A stretch of DNA of 64,000 nucleotides from JAMXLO01 sp963776505 (lineage in GTDB: Bacteria; Pseudomonadota; Alphaproteobacteria; Acetobacterales; Acetobacteraceae). Location: NCBI GenBank assembly GCA_963776505.1, contig CAVZNH010000081.1:24683-88682 (forward strand). The letters are read 5' to 3'. Shown piece after piece: positions 32,986-42,179 of this stretch; within the stretch, counting starts at the first letter, position 1; each line of letters begins with the position of its first letter. The notes beneath the pieces are model-generated. The model had not been told where the DNA came from. It saw only the letters and a program-made list of their open reading frames with translations, and did no database searches. The position numbers and the translations under genes were made by a program.

Positions 32986-33981
32986 ATGGCGACGCGAAGC
33001 GTGGCAACGGTGTTCGGCGGGTCAGGCTTCATCGGCCGCTACATCGTGAGCCGTCTGGCCAAGAAGGGTTTCGTCGTGCGGGTGGCCGTGCGCGACACCG
33101 AGCGCGCGCTGTTCCTCAAGCCGATGGGTGCCGTGGGGCAGATTGTCCCGTTATACGCATCGCTCACTCACGAACCGACCGTGCATCGCGCGGTGGAGGG
33201 TGCCGATCTCGTCGTCAATGCAGTCGGCATTCTCAGCGAGCAGCGATCCGGGGATTTCCAGCGCATCCAAGCCGAAGGAGCCGGGCTCGTGGCACGCCTC
33301 GCGGCAGCCGCAGGCGTCGCGCGTCTCGTGCACATCTCGGCTATTGGCGCGGATCCACACGCCGCCAGCCGATACGCCGCCACCAAAGGCATCGGCGAGG
33401 CAATGCTGCGCGAAGCCTTCGCCGGCGCCACGATTTTGCGGCCGTCTCTCGTATTCGGCCCAGAGGACATGCTGTTCAACCGCTTCGCCGCGATGGCGCG
33501 GATGCTGCCCGTGATGCCGGTGATCTGCGGCGATACGCTGTTTCAACCGGTCTATGTCGGCGATGTCGCGGACGCGGTGATGGCGGCCCTGGCGCGTCCC
33601 GATGCCGCCGGAGCCGTCTACGAACTCGGCGGGCCACGCGTCTGGCAGTTTCGCGAATTGCTCGCCTATGTCCTGCAGGAAACCGGGCGAAAGCGCCGGA
33701 TGGTCGATGTGCCGATGGGACTGGCGCGATTGCAGGCGCGCATCATGGAACTGCTGCCGGGCAAACCACTGACCCAAGATCAGTTGCTGATGCTGCAGCA
33801 TGACAACGTGGCGAGCGCCGACTTTCCCGGACTGAAGGAACTCGGCATCGTGCCGACGCCCGTGGAACTGGTTGTGCCGGTTTATTTGCGGCGATTCCAA
33901 CCGGGCGGCGGCAGGCGCAGGGTGCTGCCGGAGGAGCAGGTCGGTGGTGCCACCGATCTTTCATTTCAAACGAAAGACTGA
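32986..33981 (+). CDS. NAD(P)-binding protein of the complex I NDUFA9-like family
   Basis: 331 residues of the atypical SDR group. It has VATVFGGSGFIGRYIVSRLAK at the N-terminus (nucleotide loop), VNAVGILSEQRSGDFQRIQAEGA, HISAIGADPHAASRYAATKGIGE, ILRPSLVFGPEDMLFNRFA and QPVYVGDVADAVMAAL. These match bacterial proteins annotated as complex I NDUFA9-subunit-like oxidoreductases. The start at 32986 follows GGAGG. Its role in bacteria is not established; association with the respiratory chain is known only for the mitochondrial relative. Confidence 0.88.
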   Translation: MATRSVATVFGGSGFIGRYIVSRLAKKGFVVRVAVRDTERALFLKPMGAVGQIVPLYASLTHEPTVHRAVEGADLVVNAVGILSEQRSGDFQRIQAEGAGLVARLAAAAGVARLVHISAIGADPHAASRYAATKGIGEAMLREAFAGATILRPSLVFGPEDMLFNRFAAMARMLPVMPVICGDTLFQPVYVGDVADAVMAALARPDAAGAVYELGGPRVWQFRELLAYVLQETGRKRRMVDVPMGLARLQARIMELLPGKPLTQDQLLMLQHDNVASADFPGLKELGIVPTPVELVVPVYLRRFQPGGGRRRVLPEEQVGGATDLSFQTKD

Positions 33982-34032
33982 CGTCGTAACACGCTTGGCG
34001 CGACGCGGCGCGCGGTGTCATAAGCACCGGCG

Positions 34033-34701
34033 ATGCGAACGCTGTATCATCTGCCTCTGTCGCCATACTCCCGCAAGGTGCGCCTGGTTCTCGCGGAAAA
34101 ACGCTTGCCGTTCGATCTGCGAACGGAAAAGGCGTGGGAGCGGCGCGCCGAATATCTGGAACTCAATCCGGCCGGCACCGTTCCGACGCTGGTCGAGGAC
34201 AACGGGCTTGCGATCCCCAATTCCGGTGTGATCTGCGAGTACCTTGAAGAGGCTTATCCGGACACCCCGCTGCTCGGCCACACGCTGGCAGAGCGCGTCG
34301 AGGCACGGCGGCTTGTCGCATGGTTCGATGGCAAGTTTGCCGCCGAGGCGACGCGCAATCTGTTCGGCGAGAAGGTGCTGAAACGAATGACGGGGCGCGG
34401 CAATCCGGATGCATCAGCGATGCGCACCGGCTATCTCGCCGTGCGCTATCACCTGGAATATCTCGGCTGGCTCGCGGAGACGCGGAAGTGGCTCGCCGGA
34501 AGCGCCATGACGTTGGCCGATTTCACCGCGGCGGCGCACTTGTCGTGCCTCGACTTCATCGGCGATGTGGACTGGACGGTTTCCCAGGCGGCAAGGGACT
34601 GGTACGCGCGGATGAAGTCGCGACCAAGCTTTCGCGGCGTGTTGGCGGATCGCGTGCCCGGCATGACGCCGCCGTCGCATTACGCTGACCTGGACTTCTG
34701 A
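34033..34701 (+). CDS. Glutathione S-transferase family protein
   Basis: 222 residues. The thioredoxin-like N-domain has LYHLPLSPYSRKVRLVLAEKRLPF and NPAGTVPTLVEDNGLAIPNSGVICEYLEE, with the cis-Pro and the SNAIL-like glutathione gamma-Glu contact. The C-terminal helical domain has KWLAGSAMTLADFTAAAHLSCLDFIG. It differs from the two other GSTs of this window (18793, 53057) and is closer to stringent-starvation/zeta-like forms. A palindromic stem-loop lies ten bases after its stop. Confidence 0.9.
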   Translation: MRTLYHLPLSPYSRKVRLVLAEKRLPFDLRTEKAWERRAEYLELNPAGTVPTLVEDNGLAIPNSGVICEYLEEAYPDTPLLGHTLAERVEARRLVAWFDGKFAAEATRNLFGEKVLKRMTGRGNPDASAMRTGYLAVRYHLEYLGWLAETRKWLAGSAMTLADFTAAAHLSCLDFIGDVDWTVSQAARDWYARMKSRPSFRGVLADRVPGMTPPSHYADLDF

Positions 34702-34710
34702 GGCAGCCAT

Positions 34711-34739
34711 CCTCCCCCTCCCGCGAGGGGAGGGGGAGG
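34711..34739. repeat. REP-like palindrome, possible bidirectional terminator
   Basis: CCTCCCCCTCCC, five-base loop, then GGGAGGGGGAGG: a perfect 12-base stem between two convergent genes (stops 34701 and 34749). The sequence is the same type as each arm of the 24885-24974 element in midA. Confidence 0.8.
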
Positions 34740-34748
34740 CGCGCGGCG

Positions 34749-36587
34749 CTATGGCAACGGTGTCGTGTTCAGCAGCTGGTCGATCGAGTGGCCCAGATCG
34801 TCCAGCTTCGGCGAAGTATTCGGCGGCCAATCGCGCGTGTTGATGACATAGGCGCAGTCCACCCCGTCGCCGCGCGACCATGCCAGAGTGGACGAACCGG
34901 GCGTGCTTCCCGACCGTGCCGAATTCGGTGCCCGCCCACCATTGCCCCACACCGCATGAAGGTGGATGAACTGCGTCAGGGCCTCGGCTGAAGCCGATGT
35001 GCCGGCGCACGCGGCCGCGACCTCCTTCACCTGCCCGTCGCCGCCGAATATCGCCGGTACCAGCAGCGGCGACAGCGGATCGAGCGCCGAGTTTCCAAGG
35101 CCTTCATCCTCGATCATCGCTTCGTTCTGCGGCTGCTGGTTCGCCGCGGTGGGACGAACCTCCACCTCGGTGATCCCCGCTGGCTCCAGCAATGTGTTCT
35201 TCACATATGCGAAGTAGTCCATGCCGGTGACCTTCTCGACAACGGCGCTTGCGAGCAGATAGCCGAAGTTGGAGTACTGGCTCCGCGCGCCAGGCGTGAA
35301 GTCGAGCATCCTCGCATACATGTAGCGGCACACGTCGAGCTTGCTCACCTTGTGCCCGAGCACTTCATCCAACGCGATCTTGCGCATCTGGTAGGTGGGA
35401 TCGAACCCCGAGCCGGTCGCCGTGTCGTCGTAGCCGCCCATGTGGTCGAGCAGCTGCTGGATGGTGATGTCGTCGCTGCGGGGATCGGCGGGATGCGAAA
35501 AGCCGAGCAGCGGATAGACCTTGGTGGCTGGCGCCAGCTTGGCTGGCTTCGCGTCATAGAGGGACTGCACCGCCGCCTCGAGGAACATCTTGCTGCAACT
35601 CGCCAGCAGGAAGCGGTCGGACGGTTGCGTGATGCGATAGCCATCCTCGGCCCAGGTGTAACCCCTCGTCAGTTTGGCCGCGCCGTTCTTGGCGATCGCA
35701 AGCTGTGCGGCGCGTACGCCATTGGCCTGCATGAAGCTCTGCATGATGTGGTCGAGACCGGCGAGCTGAGGCACCTCGGTTCCTGTCACGTGCCATTGCC
35801 GCGGCAGCGGAATGTCGCGCTGCGCGAAGATCGCAGCATAACGCGTGCCACTGCCGCTGCCACCGCCCTGCACCGAGATCGGATAGAAGCCGCGTGCATT
35901 CTGCTGGTCGAACTCTGTCTGATAGTCGGCCGACGTCATGCCGTGCCGCGCCACCCATGGTCCGACCATGTCGTCCTTGAACAGCGAGCAGTAGAGCAGG
36001 TCGCTGGAGACCGCGACCTCAGTCGGGCGATAGAACGGATTGGACGTCTCGGCATTGAACACGGTCTGATAGCCCGCGGCGTCATCGGCGTAATGGACAT
36101 GCCACTTTGTGTAGCCAGGATTGGCATGCCAGACGCCGATGAAGCGGCGATCGCTCGGCGTGCCGTAGATTGCCATGGAACGCAGGATCATCTTGCCGTC
36201 GTGCGCCACCTTGTTCTGTTGTTGAAAGGTGCCGACATTCGCCTCGGGTCCGGACGTCATGCCGTGACGGGCAAACCATGGACCGGTGATACCCTGCTCG
36301 AACACGGCGGCGAACACGGCGTCGCTAGCGGTACCAGTGGCGGAAACAAGCACGGGCACGTAGCCGTGCGCGGTCTGGTTATTGAAGAAGCTCTGATAGC
36401 CGGCTGCATTGACGCCGTGCACCGCTACCCAGGCCGGACCGCTGCGCTGGACCCAGACCGCGGCATAGCGTGCATCGCCGGGGTCGCCATACACACTGAG
36501 GGAGATCATGCGGTAACCCTCAGCGGACAGGTGATCGAAGTTCGATTGGTGCTGGCCTGCCGTGACGCCATGATAGGCTTGGAACAT
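34749..36587 (-). CDS. Serine hydrolase (beta-lactamase/penicillin-binding-like) with five N-terminal tandem repeats
   Basis: 612 residues. Residues about 1-270 are five repeats of 43-50 residues, each with an (A/V)xHG(V/M) start, a Tyr-Gln-x-x-Phe segment and an AAVF/AAIF end; they look like the structural repeats of polyglycine-hydrolase-like and bacterial tandem-repeat (BTRD1) proteins. The catalytic domain (about 280-612) has SCSK as the SxxK nucleophile motif and YSN as the second motif. A clear third KTG/HxG motif was not found. No signal peptide is visible, although relatives are usually exported. The start at 36587 follows AGGAAG. The substrate is unknown. Confidence 0.82.
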   Translation of the reverse strand: MFQAYHGVTAGQHQSNFDHLSAEGYRMISLSVYGDPGDARYAAVWVQRSGPAWVAVHGVNAAGYQSFFNNQTAHGYVPVLVSATGTASDAVFAAVFEQGITGPWFARHGMTSGPEANVGTFQQQNKVAHDGKMILRSMAIYGTPSDRRFIGVWHANPGYTKWHVHYADDAAGYQTVFNAETSNPFYRPTEVAVSSDLLYCSLFKDDMVGPWVARHGMTSADYQTEFDQQNARGFYPISVQGGGSGSGTRYAAIFAQRDIPLPRQWHVTGTEVPQLAGLDHIMQSFMQANGVRAAQLAIAKNGAAKLTRGYTWAEDGYRITQPSDRFLLASCSKMFLEAAVQSLYDAKPAKLAPATKVYPLLGFSHPADPRSDDITIQQLLDHMGGYDDTATGSGFDPTYQMRKIALDEVLGHKVSKLDVCRYMYARMLDFTPGARSQYSNFGYLLASAVVEKVTGMDYFAYVKNTLLEPAGITEVEVRPTAANQQPQNEAMIEDEGLGNSALDPLSPLLVPAIFGGDGQVKEVAAACAGTSASAEALTQFIHLHAVWGNGGRAPNSARSGSTPGSSTLAWSRGDGVDCAYVINTRDWPPNTSPKLDDLGHSIDQLLNTTPLP

Positions 36588-36697
36588 CCTCGCGCTTCCT
36601 TCGGTTTTGGGTGACGCAGGACGATAAATAATCGCAATGGAACCGCCTGTGACGAAGACTGTACGTTTCGCGTTAATAACAGAAAGCTCACAGAACC

Positions 36698-37561
36698 GTG
36701 AGCGCATCGCCTATGGCTGAACCGCAACTGCTGATTTTCGGCCTGGGCTACACAGGGAGAGCGGTCATGCGCGCGGCCGTTGGTGCTGGCTTCGCCGCCA
36801 CAGGAACTGCGCGCGCGGCTGGCGCGGGAATCCCCTTCGATGAGGCAGCCGCGTCGATAGCGCAGTCGACGCACCTGCTCTCCACAGTACCACCCGACGC
36901 GTCAGGCGACCCGGTGCTGTTGCGCTATGCCGACGCGATCGCTCAGGCACCGCGGCTGCGTTGGATCGGCTACTTGTCCACAACGGGCGTCTATGGTGAT
37001 CGAAAAGGCGACTGGGTCGATGAAGGCACCCAGCCCGCGCCAGTGTCAGATCGCAGTCGTTGGCGGCTCGCGGCGGAACAGGCCTGGGGTCGCCTGGCCG
37101 ATCGGCGCGCGGTCGATGTGTTCCGGCTTGCAGGCATCTACGGACCGGGGCGCTCAGTGTTCAACGGTCTGCGCGCCGGGACGGCGCGGCGGGTCGGCAA
37201 GCCTGGTCATACCTTCGGGCGCATCCATCGCGACGACATCGTGTCTGCAGGGATCGCGGCGATGCAGCAGACACGCGAGAGCGGCGTTCGCCTGCTGAAC
37301 CTGGTGGATGACGAACCTGCGGAAAGCGCGGAGGTGATAGCCGAAGCGGCACGATTGCTCGGTGTTGCTGTGCCCGAAGCCACGCCGTTCGAGTTGGCAT
37401 GGCCCACGATGAGCCCGATGGCGCGCAGCTTCTGGGCAGAGCATCGCAAGGTGTCCGGTCAACGCACACAACAGGGGCTCGGCCTGCGCTGGCGCTATCC
37501 GAGCTATCGCGAGGGACTACGCGCCATCCTGGCCGAGGAGAGCGGCGAGCGTCTGGCGTAG
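36698..37561 (+). CDS. NAD-dependent epimerase/SDR family protein (YeeZ-like)
   Basis: 287 residues from a GTG, or 282 from the ATG at 36713; neither has a strong ribosome site. The N-terminal nucleotide loop is LLIFGLGYTGRAVMRAAV; YLSTTGVYGDRKGDWVDE and VFRLAGIYGPGRSVFNGL follow, and FGRIHRDDIVSAG is typical of the YeeZ-type atypical SDR group. The 3' end overlaps the convergent alpha/beta hydrolase gene by 45 bases. Substrate not assigned. Confidence 0.87.
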   Translation: MSASPMAEPQLLIFGLGYTGRAVMRAAVGAGFAATGTARAAGAGIPFDEAAASIAQSTHLLSTVPPDASGDPVLLRYADAIAQAPRLRWIGYLSTTGVYGDRKGDWVDEGTQPAPVSDRSRWRLAAEQAWGRLADRRAVDVFRLAGIYGPGRSVFNGLRAGTARRVGKPGHTFGRIHRDDIVSAGIAAMQQTRESGVRLLNLVDDEPAESAEVIAEAARLLGVAVPEATPFELAWPTMSPMARSFWAEHRKVSGQRTQQGLGLRWRYPSYREGLRAILAEESGERLA

Positions 37562-38273
37562 GAGAGAAAGGTCCTGCGGGCGCGAGAGCCGATGATCGCC
37601 GTCCTTCACCAGGATCACCTGCACATCGTTGCTGCTGACTCGTTCGGCGATCCGCAGCGCCATGTCCCAGGGCACGTCAGGATCGTTCTGCCCGTGCAGC
37701 AGGCGCACCGGACAATCGAGTCTCTATCGGCCCGTTCAGCACCAACCTGTTGCGTCCGTCCTCGATCAGCGCACGGGTGATCGGGGTGGGCTCGCCGTAT
37801 TGGCTTGGCCTGTGCACGACCCCGTCCCGCTCCAGGGTGGCCCGCTGCTCGAGGGTCATCGCCGGCCACATCAGCGCCTCGGTGAAATCGGGCGCGGCGG
37901 CGATGCCGATCAGTGCCGCGACCCGACCGGGGCGGCCAAGAGCCGCGAGCAATGCGATCCAGCCCCCCATCGAGGAACCGACAAGGATCAGCGGACCGTC
38001 GGTCCGGCGATCGATCATCGCCAGTGCATCGTCGGTCCATCGGCTGAGGGTGCCATCCTCGAACCGGCCGCCGCTTGTCCCGTGCCCCGAATAGTCGAAA
38101 CGCAGCATGGCCTGACCGCACTCGGCACAGAACCCGGCAAGCGCCGTCGCCTTCTCGCCGGTCATGTCGCTGCGGAACCCGGGCAGGAACACCACCGTGG
38201 GGCTGTTCCCATCCTGCCACGCCCAGGCCAGTTCCACGCCGTCGCCGCGATCGAGCCGTCCGGTGGTATGCAT
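37517..38273 (-). pseudogene. Alpha/beta hydrolase, broken by a +1 frameshift near its C-terminus
   Basis: About 251 residues after repair. It has PTVVFLPGFRSDMTGEKA, FDYSGHGTSGG, a nucleophile elbow GSSMGGWIALL (Ser) and PDFTEALMWPAM. The frame is then lost after NGPIET and continues in the next frame as DCPVRLLHGQNDPDVPW (catalytic Asp region) and KDGDHRLSRP (catalytic His). A single extra C near 37718 explains it. Intact homologues of this family (human ABHD10-like palmitoyl hydrolases and bacterial relatives) have the same continuous layout. The gene begins five bases after the ccdB remnant ends. Confidence 0.82.
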
Positions 38274-38277
38274 CGCG

Positions 38278-38595
38278 TCAGATCCCGAAGAACAGCCAGT
38301 CCAGTGCGCGCGTGATGTCATCGCGCCGCGATGCCAAGGAGCCCACGCGATGAGCCCAGCTGGTTTCGCGGCAGCGAATCCGATCAGATGGCAGCGCGAC
38401 CGCGTAGGGTTTGCCGTTGTGGTCGATTAGCGGCGAGCGCCCGAACTCAGGCGCCTGCAAATGGCCCTGTGAGAGGCGCCAGCGGGGCGATCAACCGGGT
38501 ATCCCCATCGGCGATGTCGGCCTGGAGAACCACGACAAACGGATAAAGGCTCGGCGCGAGCGTGCATTGGGATTGGCGAACAGATCATGCTGCAT
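38278..38595 (-). pseudogene. ccdB: CcdB-family toxin gene with two frame breaks
   Basis: Reading across two indels gives a CcdB-like protein of about 105 residues: MQHDLFANPNARSR, then (one base missing near 38549) LYPFVVVLQADIADGDTRLI, then (one extra C near 38465) HLQAPEFGRSPLIDHNGKPY and, at the end, RDDITRALDWLFFGI. The ending is a hallmark of CcdB gyrase toxins. Its ATG overlaps the ccdA stop by 11 bases, as in intact modules. As read, no functional toxin would be made. Confidence 0.78.
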
Positions 38596-38866
38596 CGTCG
38601 GCATCATCGGCAGGAGTGCCGTCGTTCGCCCAATCGTCGAATGGCATGCCGTGGATGGCGACATATTCGTCCACCATTCTCATGGCCTCCCGGATTTCTT
38701 CGCGTATCCTTGCTTTCTCCGCCGCCTCGAATGCCTGGACGATCGCAGCTTCTGCGGTGCGTGAGATGTTGATGCCCAGGGCGGATGCCTTCGCCGCCAG
38801 GTCGGCGTTGAGCGTGATGCTGACGGTCTTGCGGCGCGCGTTCACGTCGTATAGAGGCGTTCGCAT
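38585..38866 (-). CDS. ccdA: CcdA-family antitoxin
   Basis: 93 residues. The N-terminal ribbon-helix-helix region KTVSITLNADLAAKASALGINISRT (residues about 13-37) binds DNA in this family, and the C-terminal part with ARIREEIREAMRMVDEYVAIHG and FDDW neutralises CcdB. An acidic Ala/Asp tail follows. The gene is intact while the overlapping ccdB is broken. It is divergent from the glycosyltransferase gene (42-base gap). Confidence 0.85.
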   Translation of the reverse strand: MRTPLYDVNARRKTVSITLNADLAAKASALGINISRTAEAAIVQAFEAAEKARIREEIREAMRMVDEYVAIHGMPFDDWANDGTPADDADDAA

Positions 38867-38908
38867 GGGCCAATTTCCACCGGTCTGAAGACCCGTGTAA
38901 ATGTAGGG

Positions 38909-40057
38909 GTGGGAGCGGTGGCTGGCAACATTGCGGTGCTTCAGGTGCTGCCGTCGTTGGTGACCGGTGGGGTTGAGCGCGGCACGATCGAGATGACCCA
39001 GGCGATTGCCGATGCCGGGTGGACTGCGCTGGTCGCCAGCGCGGGCGGCCGCCTGGTTCCAGTCGTCGAGCGCGCAGGCGGTCGCCACATCGCTCTGCCG
39101 CTGGCCAGCCGGAATCCATTTCGGGTCTGGCGGAACGCACAGCTGCTTGCAGGCCTGATCCGCGCCGAGCAAGTGGCAATCGTCCATGCGCGATCACGCG
39201 CGCCGGCCTGGTCTGCCAGCCTGGCCTGCAAGCGCACCGGGGCGCATTTCGTCACCACGTATCATGGTACCTACAACGAGGACCTGCCGTTCAAGCGCCG
39301 CTACAACTCGGTCATGGCGCACGGCGAGCGGGTGATCGCGGCCAGCCGCTTCATCGCTGACCTGATCCAGCGGCAACATGACACTGACCCCTCGCGGATC
39401 CGGATCATTCCGCGCGGGGTTGACCCCGCAGTGTTCGATCCTGGCGCTGTCGCGGGTCATCGCGTGGCGCGGCTGGCACTGGAGTGGCAGTTGCCGGATG
39501 GCGCCTCGGTCGTATTGCTGCCCGGGCGGTTGACGAGCTGGAAGGGGCAGACCGTGCTGATCGAGGCACTGGCGCGCCTGTCCGGCCGCAACCTCTGCTG
39601 CGTGCTGGTGGGATCGGACCAAGGGCGACGGCGCTATTCCGCCGGACTGATCCGCCAGGCCGAAGCGCTGGGCGTTGCCGATCGGGTACGTCTGGTGGGT
39701 GAGTGCCAGGATATGCCAGCGGCGTTGCTGCTGGCCGACGTGGTCGTCCATGCCTCGACGCAGCCGGAAGCGTTCGGCCGTGTGGTGATCGAGGCGCAGG
39801 CCATGGCCCGGCCCGTGGTCGCGTCAGACCTGGGCGCCCCGATCGAGACGGTCGAGCATGGTGTCACCGGCTGGCGCACGCCGCCCGGCGACGCCGGCGC
39901 TCTCGCTGCCGCCATCGAGATGGCGCTGGCTCTGCCGCCCGAGGAGCGACAGGCGCTCGGCTGCCGGGCGCGCGCCGCCGTGCTGCGCGGCTACACGGTG
40001 GGTGCCATGCAGGCGGCGACATTGGGCGTTTACCGGGAGATCATGGGACTTGCGTAG
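38909..40057 (+). CDS. Glycosyltransferase family 4 protein
   Basis: 382 residues with the GT-B fold. The N-terminal domain begins VLQVLPSLVTGGVERGTIEM; TYHGTYNEDLPFKRRYNSVM, ASRFIADLI and IIPRGVDPAVFDP follow. The donor-binding domain has VLLPGRLTSWKGQTVLIEALA and the EX7E motif PEAFGRVVIEAQAMARPVV. Acceptor unknown; lipopolysaccharide or other envelope glycan is the usual role. GTG start at 38909; a GTG at 38918 is an alternative. Confidence 0.9.
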   Translation: MGAVAGNIAVLQVLPSLVTGGVERGTIEMTQAIADAGWTALVASAGGRLVPVVERAGGRHIALPLASRNPFRVWRNAQLLAGLIRAEQVAIVHARSRAPAWSASLACKRTGAHFVTTYHGTYNEDLPFKRRYNSVMAHGERVIAASRFIADLIQRQHDTDPSRIRIIPRGVDPAVFDPGAVAGHRVARLALEWQLPDGASVVLLPGRLTSWKGQTVLIEALARLSGRNLCCVLVGSDQGRRRYSAGLIRQAEALGVADRVRLVGECQDMPAALLLADVVVHASTQPEAFGRVVIEAQAMARPVVASDLGAPIETVEHGVTGWRTPPGDAGALAAAIEMALALPPEERQALGCRARAAVLRGYTVGAMQAATLGVYREIMGLA

Positions 40058-40113
40058 CAGTTGCCCCGACGCCATAGACAGGCGTTTCCGCTGAGGAAGG
40101 AGCCGAAACGCCC

Positions 40114-42039
40114 ATGCCCGCCATAACCCTGCCCGACAAGTCCGTGCGCCGCTTCGACGGGCCGGTGACGGGCACGACGGTGGCGGAAGCGATCGGCCCT
40201 GGCCTCGCCCGCGCCGCCCTCGCCATGAAGCTCGACGGCAAGCTGGTGGATCTGGCCACCGAGATCGAGCGCGACGCCGACGTTGTGTTCGTCACCCGTC
40301 GCGATCCCGACGCGCTGGAGCTCATCCGCCATGATGCGGCGCATGTTCTGGCCGAGGCGGTGCAGGAACTGTATCCCGGCACCCAGGTGACCATCGGGCC
40401 GGCAATCGCGGATGGCTTCTATTACGACTTCGCCCGGAACGAACCGTTCACCCCGGAGGATTTCGGCCCGATCGAGGCAAAGATGCGCCAGATCGTGGCG
40501 CGCGGGGAAAAATTCACCCGCCAGGTGATCGACCGCGACGACGCCATCCGCCTGTTCGAGGACAAGGGCGAGAAGTACAAGGCCGAGATCGTCCAGGATC
40601 TGCCGCGCGGCGAGACCATCACGCTCTATCGCCAAGGCAATTGGGTGGATCTCTGTCGCGGCCCGCACATGCGCTCCACCGCCGATGTCGGCCCCGCGTT
40701 CAAGCTGATGAAGGTCGCCGGCGCGTACTGGCGCGGCGATCATCGCAACGCCATGCTGTCGCGCATCTACGGCACCGCGTGGCGCGACCAGAAGGAGCTC
40801 GACGCCTACCTCCATATGCTGGAGGAGGCGGACCGGCGCGACCACCGCCGCATCGGCAAGGAGATGGACCTGTTCCACCTCCAGGAAGAGGCGGTGGGCA
40901 GCGTGTTCTGGCACCCGAAGGGGTGGAAACTCTACCGCACCGCCGAAGCCTACATGCGCCGCCGCCTGGACGCGGCCGGCTACCAGGAGGTCAAGACCCC
41001 GCAACTCGTGGACCGCTCGCTGTGGGAACGCTCCGGCCACTGGGAAAAATTCCGCCAGAACATGTTCATCGCCCGGGTGGAGGACGAGGACAAGGTCCTC
41101 GCGCTGAAGCCGATGAACTGCCCGTGCCACATCCTGATCTTCCGCCACGGCCTCCGCTCATACCGCGAACTGCCGCTGCGGCTGGCGGAGTTCGGCTCCT
41201 GCCATCGCTATGAGCCGTCCGGCGCGATGCATGGCATCATGCGGGTGCGCCAGTTCACCCAGGACGATGCACATATCTTCTGCACCGAGCAGCAGATCGC
41301 CGCCGAAACGGTGCGGTTCGTCGAGCTGCTGTCCTCGATCTACCGCGACTTCGGCTTCCCGGAGTTCAGCGTGAAGTTCTCCGACCGCCCGGCGTTGAGG
41401 GTCGGCTCCGACGCGGTCTGGGACCATGCGGAGAACGCGCTGAAGGAGGCCTGCGCCACCGCGGGCGTCGAGTACACCCTGAACCCCGGCGAGGGCGCGT
41501 TCTACGGCCCCAAGCTGGAGTTCGTGCTGCGCGACGCGATCGGGCGCGACTGGCAGTGCGGCACGCTCCAGGTGGACTTCAACACGCCGGAACGGCTCGA
41601 TGCGGAATATGTCGGCGAGGACGGCGCCCGCCACACCCCGGTGATGCTGCACCGCGCCATCATGGGCAGCTTCGAGCGCTTCCTCGGCGTGGTCATCGAG
41701 CACTATGCCGGGCGCTTCCCGCTGTGGCTGGCGCCGGTGCCGGCGGTGGTCGCGACCATCGTCTCGGACGCCGACGCGTATGCCGGCGAAGTGGCGGCGG
41801 CGCTGCGGCAGGCGGGGCTGGCGGTGGAGCTGGACCTCTCCAACCAGAAGATCAACGCCAAGGTGCGCGAGCACAGCCTGGCCCATGTGCCGGTGCTGGC
41901 GGTGGTCGGGCGGAAGGAGGCCGAGAGCCGGACCGTGGCGCTCCGCCGGCTGGGCGGATCCGCGCAGGAGGTGCTTCCGCTGGATGGGGCGGTGCGGCTT
42001 CTTGCGCTCGAGGCGACGCCACCCGATCTCAGGGCGTGA
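40114..42039 (+). CDS. thrS: Threonyl-tRNA synthetase
   Basis: 641 residues, full length. Order: N-terminal TGS domain (residues 1-62), an editing domain with HDAAHVLAEA and YYDFARNEPF, a class II catalytic core with HPKGWKLYRTAEAYMRRRL (motif 1), NCPCHILIF, FGSCHRYEPSGAMHGIMRVRQF (motif 2) and RAIMGSFERFLGVVIEHYAG (motif 3), and a C-terminal anticodon domain (about 545-641). It charges tRNA-Thr. infC follows after 140 bases, the common thrS-infC order. Confidence 0.98.
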   Translation: MPAITLPDKSVRRFDGPVTGTTVAEAIGPGLARAALAMKLDGKLVDLATEIERDADVVFVTRRDPDALELIRHDAAHVLAEAVQELYPGTQVTIGPAIADGFYYDFARNEPFTPEDFGPIEAKMRQIVARGEKFTRQVIDRDDAIRLFEDKGEKYKAEIVQDLPRGETITLYRQGNWVDLCRGPHMRSTADVGPAFKLMKVAGAYWRGDHRNAMLSRIYGTAWRDQKELDAYLHMLEEADRRDHRRIGKEMDLFHLQEEAVGSVFWHPKGWKLYRTAEAYMRRRLDAAGYQEVKTPQLVDRSLWERSGHWEKFRQNMFIARVEDEDKVLALKPMNCPCHILIFRHGLRSYRELPLRLAEFGSCHRYEPSGAMHGIMRVRQFTQDDAHIFCTEQQIAAETVRFVELLSSIYRDFGFPEFSVKFSDRPALRVGSDAVWDHAENALKEACATAGVEYTLNPGEGAFYGPKLEFVLRDAIGRDWQCGTLQVDFNTPERLDAEYVGEDGARHTPVMLHRAIMGSFERFLGVVIEHYAGRFPLWLAPVPAVVATIVSDADAYAGEVAAALRQAGLAVELDLSNQKINAKVREHSLAHVPVLAVVGRKEAESRTVALRRLGGSAQEVLPLDGAVRLLALEATPPDLRA

Positions 42040-42056
42040 GGAAAGGCGCCTCACGC
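42034..42056 (+). terminator. Short stem-loop overlapping the thrS stop
   Basis: GCGTGAGG, seven-base loop, CCTCACGC: a perfect eight-base stem that includes the thrS stop codon. No T-run, so it may be a weak terminator or a 3'-end element between thrS and infC. Confidence 0.4.
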
Positions 42057-42179
42057 GGCGGACCGCCCCGGGGCAGCCCTCGGTGACGACCGCGTGAAAC
42101 TTTTCCTTTAGCTTGATCAGCTACCGATGGATCGGCCAGACTTGTGGCCGGCTTACGTTAACCAAGACAGGAGAAGACC

